A stretch of DNA of 64,000 bases from Epiperipatus broadwayi (Eukaryota; Onychophora; Udeonychophora; Euonychophora; Peripatidae). A program made the translations under genes and the position numbers. This document shows positions 38,395-49,109 of this stretch, piece by piece (the first letter of the stretch is position 1; the number at the start of each line of letters is the position of its first letter). The DNA lies in assembly GCA_028023455.1 (NCBI GenBank), contig JAQFVV010012476.1:4543055-4607054 (forward strand). Direction: 5' to 3'. The notes beneath the pieces were generated by a model, which worked only from the letters and a program-made list of their open reading frames with translations, made no database searches and was not told the DNA's origin.

Positions 38395-38545
38395 TGCAAT
38401 AGAGAGAGCATACCAATAGCTCAAACAAGCTCTTAATTAATAAGTGTGGTATGAGGAAACATTTAAAATCTCTATCCAGAACACTCTCATCTCCAGACCA
38501 ACTGGTTTTGAACTAATGTCTCATGTCAGTGGAGAATATGTAAGG
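38395..38545 (+). repeat. Dispersed repeat R5, copy 1
   Basis: It shares TTTAAAATCTCTATC, CTCCAGACCA-CTGGTTT and CATCAGTG/CATGTCAGTGGA words, in order, with 52,915-53,065. The function is unknown and no protein is encoded. Confidence 0.45.
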
Positions 38546-38739
38546 CAGATTTCTCATCTCTTCTGTCAATTGAATTATTATGGTTTTTTGCTCTTTTATC
38601 TAATTGTTTTCCTGAATGTTCACAATAAACCTTACTGCAATTTTATTTGTATTGTTATAATGTATATTATTGCTGTTATAGTAAATAGAAGTATTTGAAC
38701 TTATGATTGCCAATCTATTTTCATACTCAACTCGATCTC

Positions 38740-39060
38740 AAACAACTGATACAAATGATCACACACATGTGAAACATATAAATCATCTCCAATGTACATA
38801 TTTTATGCAGAATTAGCACTCATAAGTTATGCCATGATCATCATCTCCCACACATATATACAATCAGCTCTCAGCTTATATTAAGATGTCTATTCCTTAA
38901 CCTTTAATGGAAAGGTTTCAATCTTCTCTCCTCTATAAATAATTCAACTGTCCATTTCATTGACAAACCAAAGATGGAATACTCAAAGTTCTTGATGGAT
39001 TTAATATTGTAGTCATAGTTGTATAAACATTACATCAACGTAACCCTTCAAATTATCAGA
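38740..39060 (-). repeat. Dispersed repeat R3, minus-strand copy
   Basis: It carries the reverse complement of the R3 words: CATCATCTCCCACACATATA, CTTATATTAAGAT, TTTAATGGAAAGGTTTCAAT, CTCAAAGTTCTTGATGG. It faces a plus-strand R3 copy beginning about 25 bp away, so the pair is a large imperfect inverted repeat. Confidence 0.5.
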
Positions 39061-39084
39061 ACATTATGCACCCATTTATACTAA

Positions 39085-39360
39085 TGGAAAGTGATGGCCT
39101 GGACTTATACTATGGTGCAACCTATTGCCAAGACAATATATCTTAATATAAGCTGAGCATTGATTGTTTATATGTGTGGGAGATGATGATCTGGCCCAAC
39201 TAATGAGCGTTTCTACATGAAATACATATATTGGGGCTCATTTATCTGTTTTAGATATGTGTGGTCATGTGTAGCGGTTGGTTGTGATGGAGTGGAGGAT
39301 GAATGTAGACGAAATATCCTAAGTTCAAATCCGTCTATTTATTATAGTAAACATTCAATA
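39085..39360 (+). repeat. Dispersed repeat R3, plus-strand copy (3' half)
   Basis: It contains TATGTGTGGGAGATGATGAT, CATGAAATACATATATTGG, GTGTGGTCATGTGTAGCGG and, at the end, AAGTTCAAATCCGTC. The last word fits a tRNA B box, hinting that R3 has a tRNA-like 3' segment. Confidence 0.5.
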
Positions 39361-39389
39361 TACTGAATGAAAAGGTATTTACATTTCAT

Positions 39390-39461
39390 TATTGTTATAT
39401 AAAGATATTTTATAGTACGTTATATTATTGTTATATAAAGATATTCTATAGTATATTATAT
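39390..39461. repeat. 36-bp tandem duplication
   Basis: Two adjacent copies of a 36-bp unit starting ATTGTTATATAAAGATATT (39,390-39,425 and 39,426-39,461) with few differences. Confidence 0.8.
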
Positions 39462-39699
39462 TGTATAATTTATTTAAATATATGTAAAAGCAGCATAATA
39501 GATTAAACTTATTTTCATTTTTCATGACTATAAATAAATATAGCTGAACTTCATTTCTAAGATATATTTATTAAAAGTCCTTTTAATAACTATTCGCTTC
39601 CTTCACGTTTATCATTTAATTCCCGTAAATTTTAGACGGTCGTTCACTAGCAGCTTAGAAAGCACCTTGCTGCTCTCTTCAATCCTTTGAGTCAGTCTA

Positions 39700-40090
39700 G
39701 TTGGACTGACCTCAAGTCACTATGACTCCGCATGTATAGGATAGTTTCCATTTAAATACATGAACAACAATATTGACATCAGCATGGAGTTTGGGCATTC
39801 TATCATCAGATTTTCAATGGTATGGATGGCTGAAGAGTTGAAGGTTGGAGTAGATTGAAGCCTATCCATTAAAGTATAAAGATTTTCTATCTTAATATAA
39901 ACTGAGCACTGATTACATATATGTATGGGAAATGGTAATCTGGAACAACTGATGAGTGCTGGTTCAGCACGAAATACGATATTGGTGATTATTTATCTTT
40001 TGTACATGCGTGTGGTCATGCGTATCAGTAATATGAGTTAGTGGTTAGTTGAAGGTTTTTTTGAAATTCTGAGTTCAAATCCCCTATATT
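39700..40090 (+). repeat. Dispersed repeat R3, longest plus-strand copy
   Basis: It runs from ACTGACCTCAAGTCACTATG through GATTTTCAATGGTATGGATG, GGCTGAAGAGTTGAAGG, TATGGGAAATGGTAATCTGG and GTTCAGCACGAAATACG to GAGTTCAAATCCCC. No frame is open. It shares its order with 41.3 kb. Confidence 0.55.
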
Positions 40091-40759
40091 TATAATTAAA
40101 TTCCAGGTATAAGAATGCCTGTATTTCAAATCTTAAGCATTTTTAAAATAACTCTGCTAATTTGCTTATTGTTAAACATTATTGCTATGGAAATTAGAAT
40201 ATGTAGTTAGTTTACTTGCAAATTTCTCAAAGTAGAAATATATGCAGAAAGTAGAATTAATTATTTCTAGAATGACACAACATTGACTGTTTGTACTGAC
40301 CAGCTTTGCACACGCACCCACACACATATAATTTTATTAAATAAACAAACCAGTCAGTGTACAGCATCATGCAGTCTTTTGCTCACTTTTCATATGATAT
40401 GAGTACCAAAATTTTTAATAATTATTTGTCAAATTAATTTAAACGCTAGAATTTTTTCAAAGTCCAAGTTCAAACCCAAACAGGAGACTGCATATATTTA
40501 AAAATTGAAAACAGAGTCATTTAAATACACTATTTTTTAAGTACAGAATGATTTTTAAATATAGTTGCGTTGTCTGTAAGCTTCACCCACCTCCTGTCTT
40601 CAGTCTAAATTGTAGCCTACTTTAGACTCGTTGAGAATTATAAAAACATCACTAGGAATGTTTACGATACACAAGACTTCTATTTACTGCCATTTTAAAG
40701 AGAAAAAAAAGATAATGAAATTGTTTCAAAAAGTGAAGAGCTGTCAAAGTCGGAGAAGA

Positions 40760-40920
40760 ACAGAAATTCTTAAGCAAATGCGTCTCTGGGGTTTTAATTG
40801 TTTGGATGGCTATCAAAACGCACTACGACGGTGTTATTGACAGGCGCCCGGATCGGCTCTATGACCTTCTAAATGTGGCTCACACTAATCCGCTACGGTC
40901 ATAAGGTGAATAAAGAAACA
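40760..40920. other. Locally GC-rich island, unexplained
   Basis: Words such as CGCACTACGACGG, GACAGGCGCCCGGATCGG and CCGCTACGGTC make this 150-bp stretch far richer in G, C and CpG than its surroundings. A 69-residue plus-strand frame ends in it (stop at about 40,840) but has no recognisable domain. It could be a conserved non-coding block, an exon edge or part of an unrecognised repeat. Confidence 0.35.
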
Positions 40921-41149
40921 AAATCTCTCACTCGACACTGGTAGCAGAAGTATTTTTTTAATAATCTCTATTTTTAAAAGCAGCTGACACAGCAGAATGA
41001 GTAGTGAAAGAAATCTGCCAAAGATTTAACACTCTTGAGAATTAATCTGCCTGCTATCACTTACAGTACATGATTAGTGTGTGCGCATATATTGGTAATT
41101 ATATATATATAAAAACTTTGGGCTGGGAAGATATGTGCATAAGTTTATA

Positions 41150-41290
41150 AGTATAAACACGTTTAAACGTCTATATATAATTATCTGCATACGGCAAGTA
41201 ACTACGAAACAGAGTACTACTTAAACACATTTAAACGTCTATACAAATAAAGTGCCTGCATATATATAATGTTTAAATACAAATATATTG
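41150..41290. repeat. Partial tandem duplication, ~70-bp period
   Basis: ACACGTTTAAACGTCTATA near 41,158 recurs as ACACATTTAAACGTCTATAC near 41,225. Related TATCTGCATA / GCCTGCATATA follow in both. Confidence 0.5.
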
Positions 41291-41329
41291 TCTATACTAA
41301 ACTTAATGTAATTAGAAGGAATGTGAAGG

Positions 41330-41690
41330 GTCAGAGTGACTTAAAGTCAACATGGATATGACAGTAATATTGGCAAGAATAAGGGCTTTGAGGATTCGAT
41401 TTTCAATGGTAGGGATGGCTGAAGAGTTGGAAGGTGGAGAAGATTGAAGCTTGTCCATTAAAGTATGAAGACTTGCTATCATAATAAAAATTGAGCACTG
41501 ATTATATTATGTGTGTGGGAGATGATGATCTGATCCAACTGATGAGTGCTTGTTCAGCACGAAATACGTATATTGGAGATCAGTTATCTTTTTTTACATC
41601 TATGTGGTCATGTGTTCACTGGTATAGGATGGATTGGATAGCTGTAGGCACCTTAGACCATGAGTTCAATATTGTACTTATTACATAGTA
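41330..41690 (+). repeat. Dispersed repeat R3, plus-strand copy
   Basis: It matches 39,700-40,090 in order: GAGTGACTTAAAGTCAACAT, GATTTTCAATGGTAGGGATG, GAAGAGTTGGAAGGTGGAG, GTGTGGGAGATGATGATCTG, TTCAGCACGAAATACG and GTGGTCATGTG. A 65-residue open frame across it is fortuitous. Confidence 0.55.
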
Positions 41691-41810
41691 ACTAAAATTA
41701 TAAATGCCTTAAGGGTAAATTTGTATTGTCCAAAAATATAAAGTTCTGTTTTTAAAAATATAATATTTCCAGGCAAAATAAGTTGGGCATAATTTATATT
41801 CTTGATTTCA

Positions 41811-41975
41811 AAAAATAAATATGTGCAAAAGTATAAGAAAAATCTTTAATTTAACCTTCAATTAGAATGTTATGAGGATGACTATTAAGTAGTCGAAAGC
41901 GTGATAGACAGACCATGATAATTGAAGGTTAAATTAAAGCTTTTCTCTAAATACTTTTGTAATATTTATTTTTGA
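41811..41975. mobile_element. Short foldback element, ~55-bp arms
   Basis: The left arm (AAAAATAAATATGTGCAAAA through TTAATTTAACCTTCAATTA) faces its reverse complement (TAATTGAAGGTTAAATTAAA through AATATTTATTTTT). The central ~50 bp contains GACTATTAAGTAGTCGAAAG, itself a small stem. This is a typical non-autonomous hairpin with no coding capacity. Confidence 0.6.
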
Positions 41976-43444
41976 ATTACATTTTCGGAGATGCAGTATA
42001 TTAAAATTTTGACATAATTTGTAATAATTGTTGTATAATTATTGTAATTTAAGGATATGAATTGTAATAAATTCACAAATAAACACATTTTTGGTTATTC
42101 AAACTATTTTCTCCATACAGTGTCAAAAAATTTCTGACACCAGATATCAGAATACAAAAGGGTGATTTGTCAAGTCAGGGGTAAGGTGAATTAAAAGTTC
42201 TCTTTTCTGATCAGCTATTGATTTTTTTTAAATAAAATTTTACATTGAACTATATATAAGAAATGTGCATATTTAAAAATAAAGTGTGTGAAAATTCTCA
42301 ATAGTTGGTGAAAAAGTCTAAAAATCTTTAACAGTGAGCGGACTCTACTAATGGTTAAAAATACATGTTTATAAATTTGATGAAATGTTAAAATGTAAAT
42401 TATAATTGTTATACTTTGTCAAATATCATAATACTAAATTTTTGTGATATATTAATAAATATAAATGCAATTTTAAATTTTAGAACCGAATTTTATAGCT
42501 TTGCTCATTTTTAAAAAATGAAATTTATTCAACAATGATTTCATCAATTTACTATTTTAATAGCATTATATTTAAATACAAGTATATTATTATATATATA
42601 TACTTTAAGCTAGATGTAATTAGAGGGGATTTGAACCCACACTTTTAAGCTTTCTTCAGTCATCCACTCCAAAGTATTATGGTAATAATCACTCAATACA
42701 AAAAAAAGTAAATGTTCTCATTACATATTTTATTATTTTTATCTATGATTGGAAAATTCAGATATAATATACACTGTAAAATTATATTTTTAATAAATCA
42801 AATACAATTTATTGATTTTTTAATATTGAATATAAGGTTTTAATATTAAATTAAAATGTAGAACTATTAACTTAAATTGCCACTAGGGGAAAAATGTTCA
42901 AATGAAGAAGGGTAATAAGCAGTTGCAAAGTATTGCTGCCAATAACAGGTACTATGTAATACTGTATGGAATAAAATCGAAATTATAGTAGATTTAATAG
43001 TGCTTCAATAAATTATAATGTAATGGGGCTAATTGTGAGACACTACTCATCTGAGTTATTTGTCTTGTGAAGGATATGACATAAAATTCTATAGTGTGCC
43101 TATGAATGTTGGTATATCTGGTCTGAAGACATTGAATACTATACTCAAGCAATAATATTAAGTCACAATCAATATTAATTTGCCTCTGTCTATTACCCAT
43201 TATTATATTTAATCTAGTATTTTGATTTTAAACTTTCTAAACTTTAATGGGTTTTAGCATCATTATGATCTAACATTATAAGGAGATACTATATTATGAA
43301 TTAACATCAATATACTTATTAATGTATCCAGAACATAATATATATAGACTGAAAATTCCAAGTTCAATGCCCTCTATTTACTATAGTAAACACTCACTAT
43401 ACTTCATAAATAAGTTAATTACATATTGCCTTGGAAATAGATTA

Positions 43445-43448
<4 letters not shown>

Positions 43449-43533
<85 letters not shown>
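43449..43533. repeat. (AT)n microsatellite
   Basis: About 85 bp of AT dinucleotides. An R3-tail-like sequence (CAAGTTCAATGCCC, TAGTAAACACTCACTATACT) precedes it at about 43,358-43,402. Confidence 0.95.
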
Positions 43534-43536
<3 letters not shown>

Positions 43537-43940
43537 CCAGGCATTATCAAATGGCCTTGCACAAAGTCTGTATTAAGCACAACAAATATAAAAATGTGCT
43601 AGATTAATAATGGAGGTTCGGTCTGAGCAGTAGCACACACAAATTTAAATATTGTACACGTATAATAAACTCATGTATTTTTTTATTTTTGCTTTTCCTT
43701 TTTGTATATTTTTTATTTTTATTTTATTTTAAGTAACACACTTTATTAAATCACAACATATTTACATAATTACAAGATCAATTTTTAGTACAGACAAAAA
43801 AAAAAAAAAAGAACAGTATTATCCTTCACTTGTCCATTATACACATTGCAACACGTTCACTTAATTCTCCTGTTACCTGTTCATTGTTTATGATTTAGAC
43901 CCTTTTTCTTTAACAACATTACCCTTCTTTATTTTATGTT

Positions 43941-44805
43941 TTACTCCCAGATTTCACATCTGGAGAGAGCAATTCCTCCCCATACATGTTGGAAGGTTTT
44001 TTGGGGCCAATATTTTAGGCATAAGTTGAAGTAGTTCTCCCAATCTCTATCCATTTTTTTTAACCAATTGAATTTCTTATTATCAAATAAAAGTGAACAT
44101 CTTATTGCCCACAATGATTTCAATGTATGGATCATTACATTCGCATTGTGCGGGTTAAAGTTTATAACATATTTTTTCATAAGATATTTGAGATTTATTA
44201 TAGGCCTGTGAAAGACCTTCATTCTAATTTCTCTAAAGGCATAGCATTCTTCAAATAAGTGCATAAAAGTTTCATTGTGCCTCTTACACATAATGCAGGT
44301 TTCATTCAAACTCAATCCCAGTCTTTTATTAATATAGGTAGTTGTAGGTAGAATCCCATTGATTAACTTAAAAATAAATCTCATTGATGTCTGAGGTATA
44401 TATATTGAGTGAAATTTTTTTAATACATTTTTCATTGAACAACTCAACCAATTATTTTCATTTTGGTAATTTGCTTTTTTTAAATCTTTATATCTAATAC
44501 CATCTAGGGTGGTTACATTAAGTTCATCTTGCAAGTCTTTATATGCCATCAACATGTCAGTAAGATACGATCTTTTTTCAGCTCCCAATCCATTAATAAT
44601 AAATATGTCACCATTTGGGAGATTAAATGACTGATCCTTGGCTACATTCATATAAGCTTTAGCAGTAACAAATTGAACATAAGCTTTTGGGTCAATTAAA
44701 TTGAGACCACCCTTATTTATTGGAAGCTGTAAAAGCGAGGTAGAGAGGAGATAAGTTTTCTTTCCCCATATGAATTTTTTGCCATCTGTATAATCTTTAG
44801 GTCTG
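43941..44805 (-). pseudogene. LINE ORF2 C-terminal domain after frameshift
   Basis: Two frame changes, near 44,825 and near 44,770 (an A6 run), precede this part. The first linker reads WLKLYNKSDLKI, then KKFIWGKKTYLLSTSLLQLP, NKGGLNLIDPKAYVQFVTAK, and from 44,651 the open frame MNVAKDQSFNLPNG. It carries the finger CIMCKRHNETFMHLFEEC and stops at 43,941 after CEIWE. In position and finger it corresponds to 8925-9665 of the other Tx1-like copy. Confidence 0.75.
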
Positions 44806-44820
44806 ATTTATTATATAATT

Positions 44821-47184
44821 TTAACCATGCCCATAATATCCTAGCACTCCCATTGCAATTGCATTAAATATTTTGGTTTTAGTTATTTCATAGAGTTTAA
44901 AAGGCATAAAACCATTAATTCTTTCCTCAATTTTCCTTGTGACTAATTTGTTTAATAGTCCATTCATCTTAGTTTTTGGTAAATATAATGGAAGGCCAAG
45001 GAAGGACTTAGGTAGGGCTACAAACTCATTGGGAATTCTTTTGCCTGTTGCCAATTGCCAAGCTGCTGATTTATTTACTTGAATTAATGCTCCAGTTGCC
45101 TGCTGAAATTTTCTGATTATATTCATTACAACATCAATATTATAACAGTTTTCAAAAATTATTACAATATCATCTATAAATGCCGTGACCTTTACTGAAA
45201 CTCCCAATTGGGGCAGGTAAATTCCATTTATTAGTGTCTCTATTTCTTTTATCATGGGATCTACATAAATTGCAAACAACAGTGCTGCCAAAGGTGATCC
45301 TTGCAGAATTCCTCTATCTGGGGCAAAAAACTCTGATCTTCTCATGAAATTTTTATAAGAAATTCTATTATTCATAATGTAATTTTTTATTGCATTCAAT
45401 AAGAATGGATCATCCGCTATAAGCTCCTTTAGGGTATTAAATAGATAAGACCAGTTCACGAGGTCAAAGGCAGATTTAAAATCAATTTGCAATGCGAAAT
45501 ACTGTGTTAGATTATGCGTCCTGGCATGCTTAATAGCTTCTTGGATTTTAATAGCTGCATTTACTGCTCTCTTGCCCTTTACTGCATGATGCGCCGTTGA
45601 TATCTTGTTACTGACATTTCTAAATAATTTTTTTTGTAATATTCTAGCAATGATTTTAGCATCAATATCCTCAATTGTTATATTTCTTAGTTCTTCAAAG
45701 TGGGGCATTTTCATATTCTTTTCTTTTTTAATGCTGAAGATTATTCTGTTGTTAATATATGGCCAATCAAAAATCTCTGAGCACATTTGATTATAAAATT
45801 TTAATAAAGGGCCAATCAGAAGATAACCAATTTGCTTATACACTGATGCTGGGATTTCGTCATTTTCTAATACTGTTTGCAACTTTAATCTCTTTATTTC
45901 AAGCAAGACCTCCTGATGTGAGATGTAACCATTCATAGTTTGCCCTAATTGAATGGAGAATTGTTCTCTCTCAATCCTTCGTTCGCCCATGATTTCTTTT
46001 AATCTCACAACCATATATTGATCTACCTCATCACCTGATATCACAGAGTCTTCGGCTGTCATCATCAATGGGATACCATTGGTGTGAGGGATGTATATTT
46101 TCGCATAGTTAATTGTTGGCTTCACTATTTTGTTAAGATCTGGGAGTAATTTTCTTATTCTTCATGTATATGTTTCTTCCTGCATTCTTTTATATATATC
46201 ATTATATTCCAGTTGTAGCTTCTTCACTAAATCATTATTTTCTCTGAGGCCAGATATAGTAATTAGTATTTTATTGATTTCAATAATTCTATTTCTCATT
46301 TGGTTTTGTGTTAACATATTATTTGTGTTATTACGGCATAGGCTTGAGATAATTTTTTTCATTTTATTCCATGCAATACATGGAGGTAGCTTTGATTGGC
46401 TTGTATAGTAGTTTGATACTATCAAAATGTTAGACATTTGATCAACTGTAAAGTTTATCTGACTCATAATGTTCTTTTTAATAGAAAAGACATAGGCCTT
46501 ATTTTTTATTGCATCATAATTTTTTATCTCCAATAGTATTCTTAGGTGATCAGAAAAGCCTACTAGAGAAGTTTCAATGAATGAGTCTTTCACTTTACCA
46601 TTTGACACAAAGAACAAATCTATTAGTGACATATACCTGCTGTTAAAAAATGTGTAGGCATCCTTACCATATTTCATTTCCAATGGATATACTGCAAGAG
46701 CTTCTAGTTTGTTTTCCAGACTTTTAGGAATATCCCGGTAGGAGCAATTGAAGTCACCTCCAACCACAACAATGCCCGGCTTCTGCATTAACTTATGTTG
46801 TATACCATGAATTAGCTTAGGAATATCTTTACCTTTACTAATCGAGTATACTGCAATTAGATAATGAAGCCTATCACAAAAGGTAAAGGAAATCACTATA
46901 AAATTTATTTGTAACATGATTATTTGTATGTTTCTTATATTTGATCTCATATTTATTAGTAATGCAACTCCCTGTGCTGATTTTGTATTCATTCTGTACA
47001 GAAACACATTTGCCTTTGCAAGTCTTTCAGTAATCCAAATTGGTGTGTTGCTACTAATCTTTGTTTCTGATAAGATTATAATGTCATATTTTTGGGAAGC
47101 AATGTAGTCTATAATTTTAATCACTTTATCACCTGCATTCATTCCTCTAACATTCATAGATATTATATTTAGTGAATTCTTCAT
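44821..47184 (-). pseudogene. LINE ORF2: APE endonuclease and reverse transcriptase, one nonsense codon
   Basis: Starts MKNSLNIISMNVRGMNAGDK. The endonuclease (residues about 5-225) shows NVRGM, IILSETKIS, VVVGGDFNCSYRD, LIDLFFVSNG and VGFSDHLRIL, which are the Asn, Glu, Asp/Asn and Asp-His catalytic positions. An in-frame TGA at 46,162-46,164 (after QEETYT) interrupts the protein, and the same frame resumes with RIRKLLPDLNKI. The reverse transcriptase has QIDFKSAFDLVNW, GILQGSPLAALLF and AFIDDIVIIF (F-x-D-D), then NKSAAW and SFLGLPLYLP. The frame runs out at 44,821 (GYYGHG) by frameshift. An apparent start at 46,125 is not real. Apart from the TGA and frameshifts all catalytic residues are present. 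Confidence 0.8.
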
Positions 47185-47202
47185 ATCTTGATAATTTAAT
47201 AA

Positions 47203-49002
47203 TCATTTTATTAGCATATTACACCCCACATCCTCATCTTTTCCCTTAGTTTTTAATTCATCATCTTTCTTATCATAGGAGTCATTGTTTAATTCTGCCA
47301 AATTAATATTCAACATTATTTGATTATCACCATTATTATCTTTTGTAACTTTATTAATCTTTTGATGTGTATTTCTTTTGAGTGTTTTGATACTATCCTC
47401 ATTACCATTTATTTGCTTGTTGCTAAGTTCTTCTGTTTTGATACTATCTTCATTATCATTTACTTGTTGGTTGATAAGTTCTACCGATTGCGTTATCATA
47501 ACCCTGTCTTCGTTTTCATTTTCCATTTGCGAGTCTGTGTTATTCTCATCAAATGAATCTATAAGACTATCAATACCTGTGACATTTCCAACCTGCAATA
47601 GATCATTTTGGCCTGGTAACAATTCAACTTCATCTAATATGTCCATATTTTTTAATTTATCAATTTCTTCTTCATACAATAAATGCTCATCTCCTGTGTT
47701 ACTAACTATATTAGCCCATGTCTTAATTGATGATGATACATTACATAGGTGATTTAATCGGTCAAATTTGTTACACTTCATGCAGTTAGCAGTGTTACAG
47801 CCTGCTGCAATATGCCCCACTCGATTACATTTAAAACACAATGGTGATCTACCCTTTATTATTATGGAAATGGGCATTTGATCTTTTGTTATTTTATGTG
47901 GTATCTGTTCTTTCGTTACCCCTTTCTTTAATTTAAGTACTACTGTCCATGAGTTTGACGGAATTTGGAAGGCTGTGCCCGGCGTCATTTCTCTTTCCAA
48001 ATTTATTATCTCAGCATAATCCAATAGTTGGATTTTAAAAAATTCAACATTGAAACTTGGAGGTGTATGCAGTATTCTTCCATAGACCAATGGATTGGGA
48101 TCTTTTGTAACATAGTAAATTTTTTTATTTTGAATTTGCTTAATTATGTTTTCAGCTTTATCTTTTTGTTCTTTATTGAAATATTCAATCGAAACGAACC
48201 CTCTAGCGGGAAAAAAAGAAGTATATTTGACCGTGTTAATGAGTTCATGAGAATATAGAGCCTTTAAGTATTCATCGATATCTGGTTTATCAAGTATATG
48301 TTCCCCTGTTATTATATTAGTTTGAATAATTAAGCTAAAAATTGATGTACTTGGTGACATACACTTTACAAATATCTTTTTCCAGTATTCATTTAAATTC
48401 ACGAAAGATTTTGTTGTAAGTTTCTTGCTACTTATATTATCAGCATAGTTATCATTAACATCAATAAATTGAGTTTTATTCACCGAGTTTATTTGATTAT
48501 CTACTACATCTCCCTTTTTAATTAATTTTGATCTCAATCCAGCTTGTTTTATTGCATCAGATTGTAAGCTCAAAACTTCACTTGAGTCAAAATTATTATC
48601 GCTATCCATTTTCCTTTTTTTATTATTATTTAGTATTACGCACTCTATTACGCACTCTAGATTTTCTAGGCCAACGTTACTACTTAGGCTTTTTTCAGTT
48701 TTTTTGCTAATAATTGCTTTTTCCATAAGTGCTATATTGTTTTCTTGATTTATTGATTTATTTGTATGTTCTTTTAAATTTATACTATCACTATTATTAT
48801 CATTTTCTTCTCTACGTTTATTTAAAGAAGTATCACTATTATATTTCCTTAATTTACTTTCTTTTCTCAGAGACTTAAACGCCATTTTCTCATTATGATT
48901 TTTATTTTCCTCCAGATTATTAGTATCTAAGACTTTAAATTTATCTTTAACTTCACAAATACTTACTTTGGTATTCTCGTTATTTTTATTCTTTCGCCCC
49001 AT
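47203..49002 (-). CDS. LINE ORF1: gag-like RNA-binding protein with CCHC knuckle
   Basis: A 599-residue open frame begins MGRKNKNNENTKV. The first ~200 residues are hydrophilic, Lys/Asn/Ser-rich and probably disordered. A globular part follows (about 205-385). The segment WTVVLKLKKGVTKEQIPHKI leads into a zinc knuckle, CFKCNRVGHIAAGC, at about 388-401, then a second Cys/His group, CMKCNKFDRLNHLC. The acidic C-terminal part has a 17-residue tandem repeat (ELINQQVNDNEDSIKTE, then ELSNKQINGNEDSIKTL). Such proteins coat LINE RNA. It has no stop in ~600 codons, so it may still be intact. The stop lies in the same frame as ORF2, 18 nt before its ATG. Confidence 0.8.
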   Translation of the reverse strand: MGRKNKNNENTKVSICEVKDKFKVLDTNNLEENKNHNEKMAFKSLRKESKLRKYNSDTSLNKRREENDNNSDSINLKEHTNKSINQENNIALMEKAIISKKTEKSLSSNVGLENLECVIECVILNNNKKRKMDSDNNFDSSEVLSLQSDAIKQAGLRSKLIKKGDVVDNQINSVNKTQFIDVNDNYADNISSKKLTTKSFVNLNEYWKKIFVKCMSPSTSIFSLIIQTNIITGEHILDKPDIDEYLKALYSHELINTVKYTSFFPARGFVSIEYFNKEQKDKAENIIKQIQNKKIYYVTKDPNPLVYGRILHTPPSFNVEFFKIQLLDYAEIINLEREMTPGTAFQIPSNSWTVVLKLKKGVTKEQIPHKITKDQMPISIIIKGRSPLCFKCNRVGHIAAGCNTANCMKCNKFDRLNHLCNVSSSIKTWANIVSNTGDEHLLYEEEIDKLKNMDILDEVELLPGQNDLLQVGNVTGIDSLIDSFDENNTDSQMENENEDRVMITQSVELINQQVNDNEDSIKTEELSNKQINGNEDSIKTLKRNTHQKINKVTKDNNGDNQIMLNINLAELNNDSYDKKDDELKTKGKDEDVGCNMLIK

Positions 49003-49109
49003 TTTAATTTTTTATTTTAAACAATCGTTCCCGTAAATCAAGCAGGAAAGCTACTTGCACTACCAGCCATTACTCGAAGTGGAAGTCGTATCTTTTGTAT
49101 ATTTTTTAT

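Larger units (their letters stand above)
43717..49092 (-). mobile_element. Nearly full-length Tx1/L1-like LINE with 17-bp target-site duplication
   Basis: The 17-bp word TTTTGTATATTTTTTAT occurs at 43,700-43,716 and 49,093-49,109, exactly bracketing a 5376-bp minus-strand element. It has a short 5' UTR (49,092-49,003), ORF1 with zinc knuckle (49,002-47,203), ORF2 with APE and reverse transcriptase (47,184-43,941) and a ~220-bp 3' UTR. The 3' UTR holds AATAAA and an A-rich AAAATAAAATAAAAAT end. The long exact duplication and limited decay indicate a relatively young insertion. The clade assignment rests on the ORF1 style and RT words and should be tested. Confidence 0.85.
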
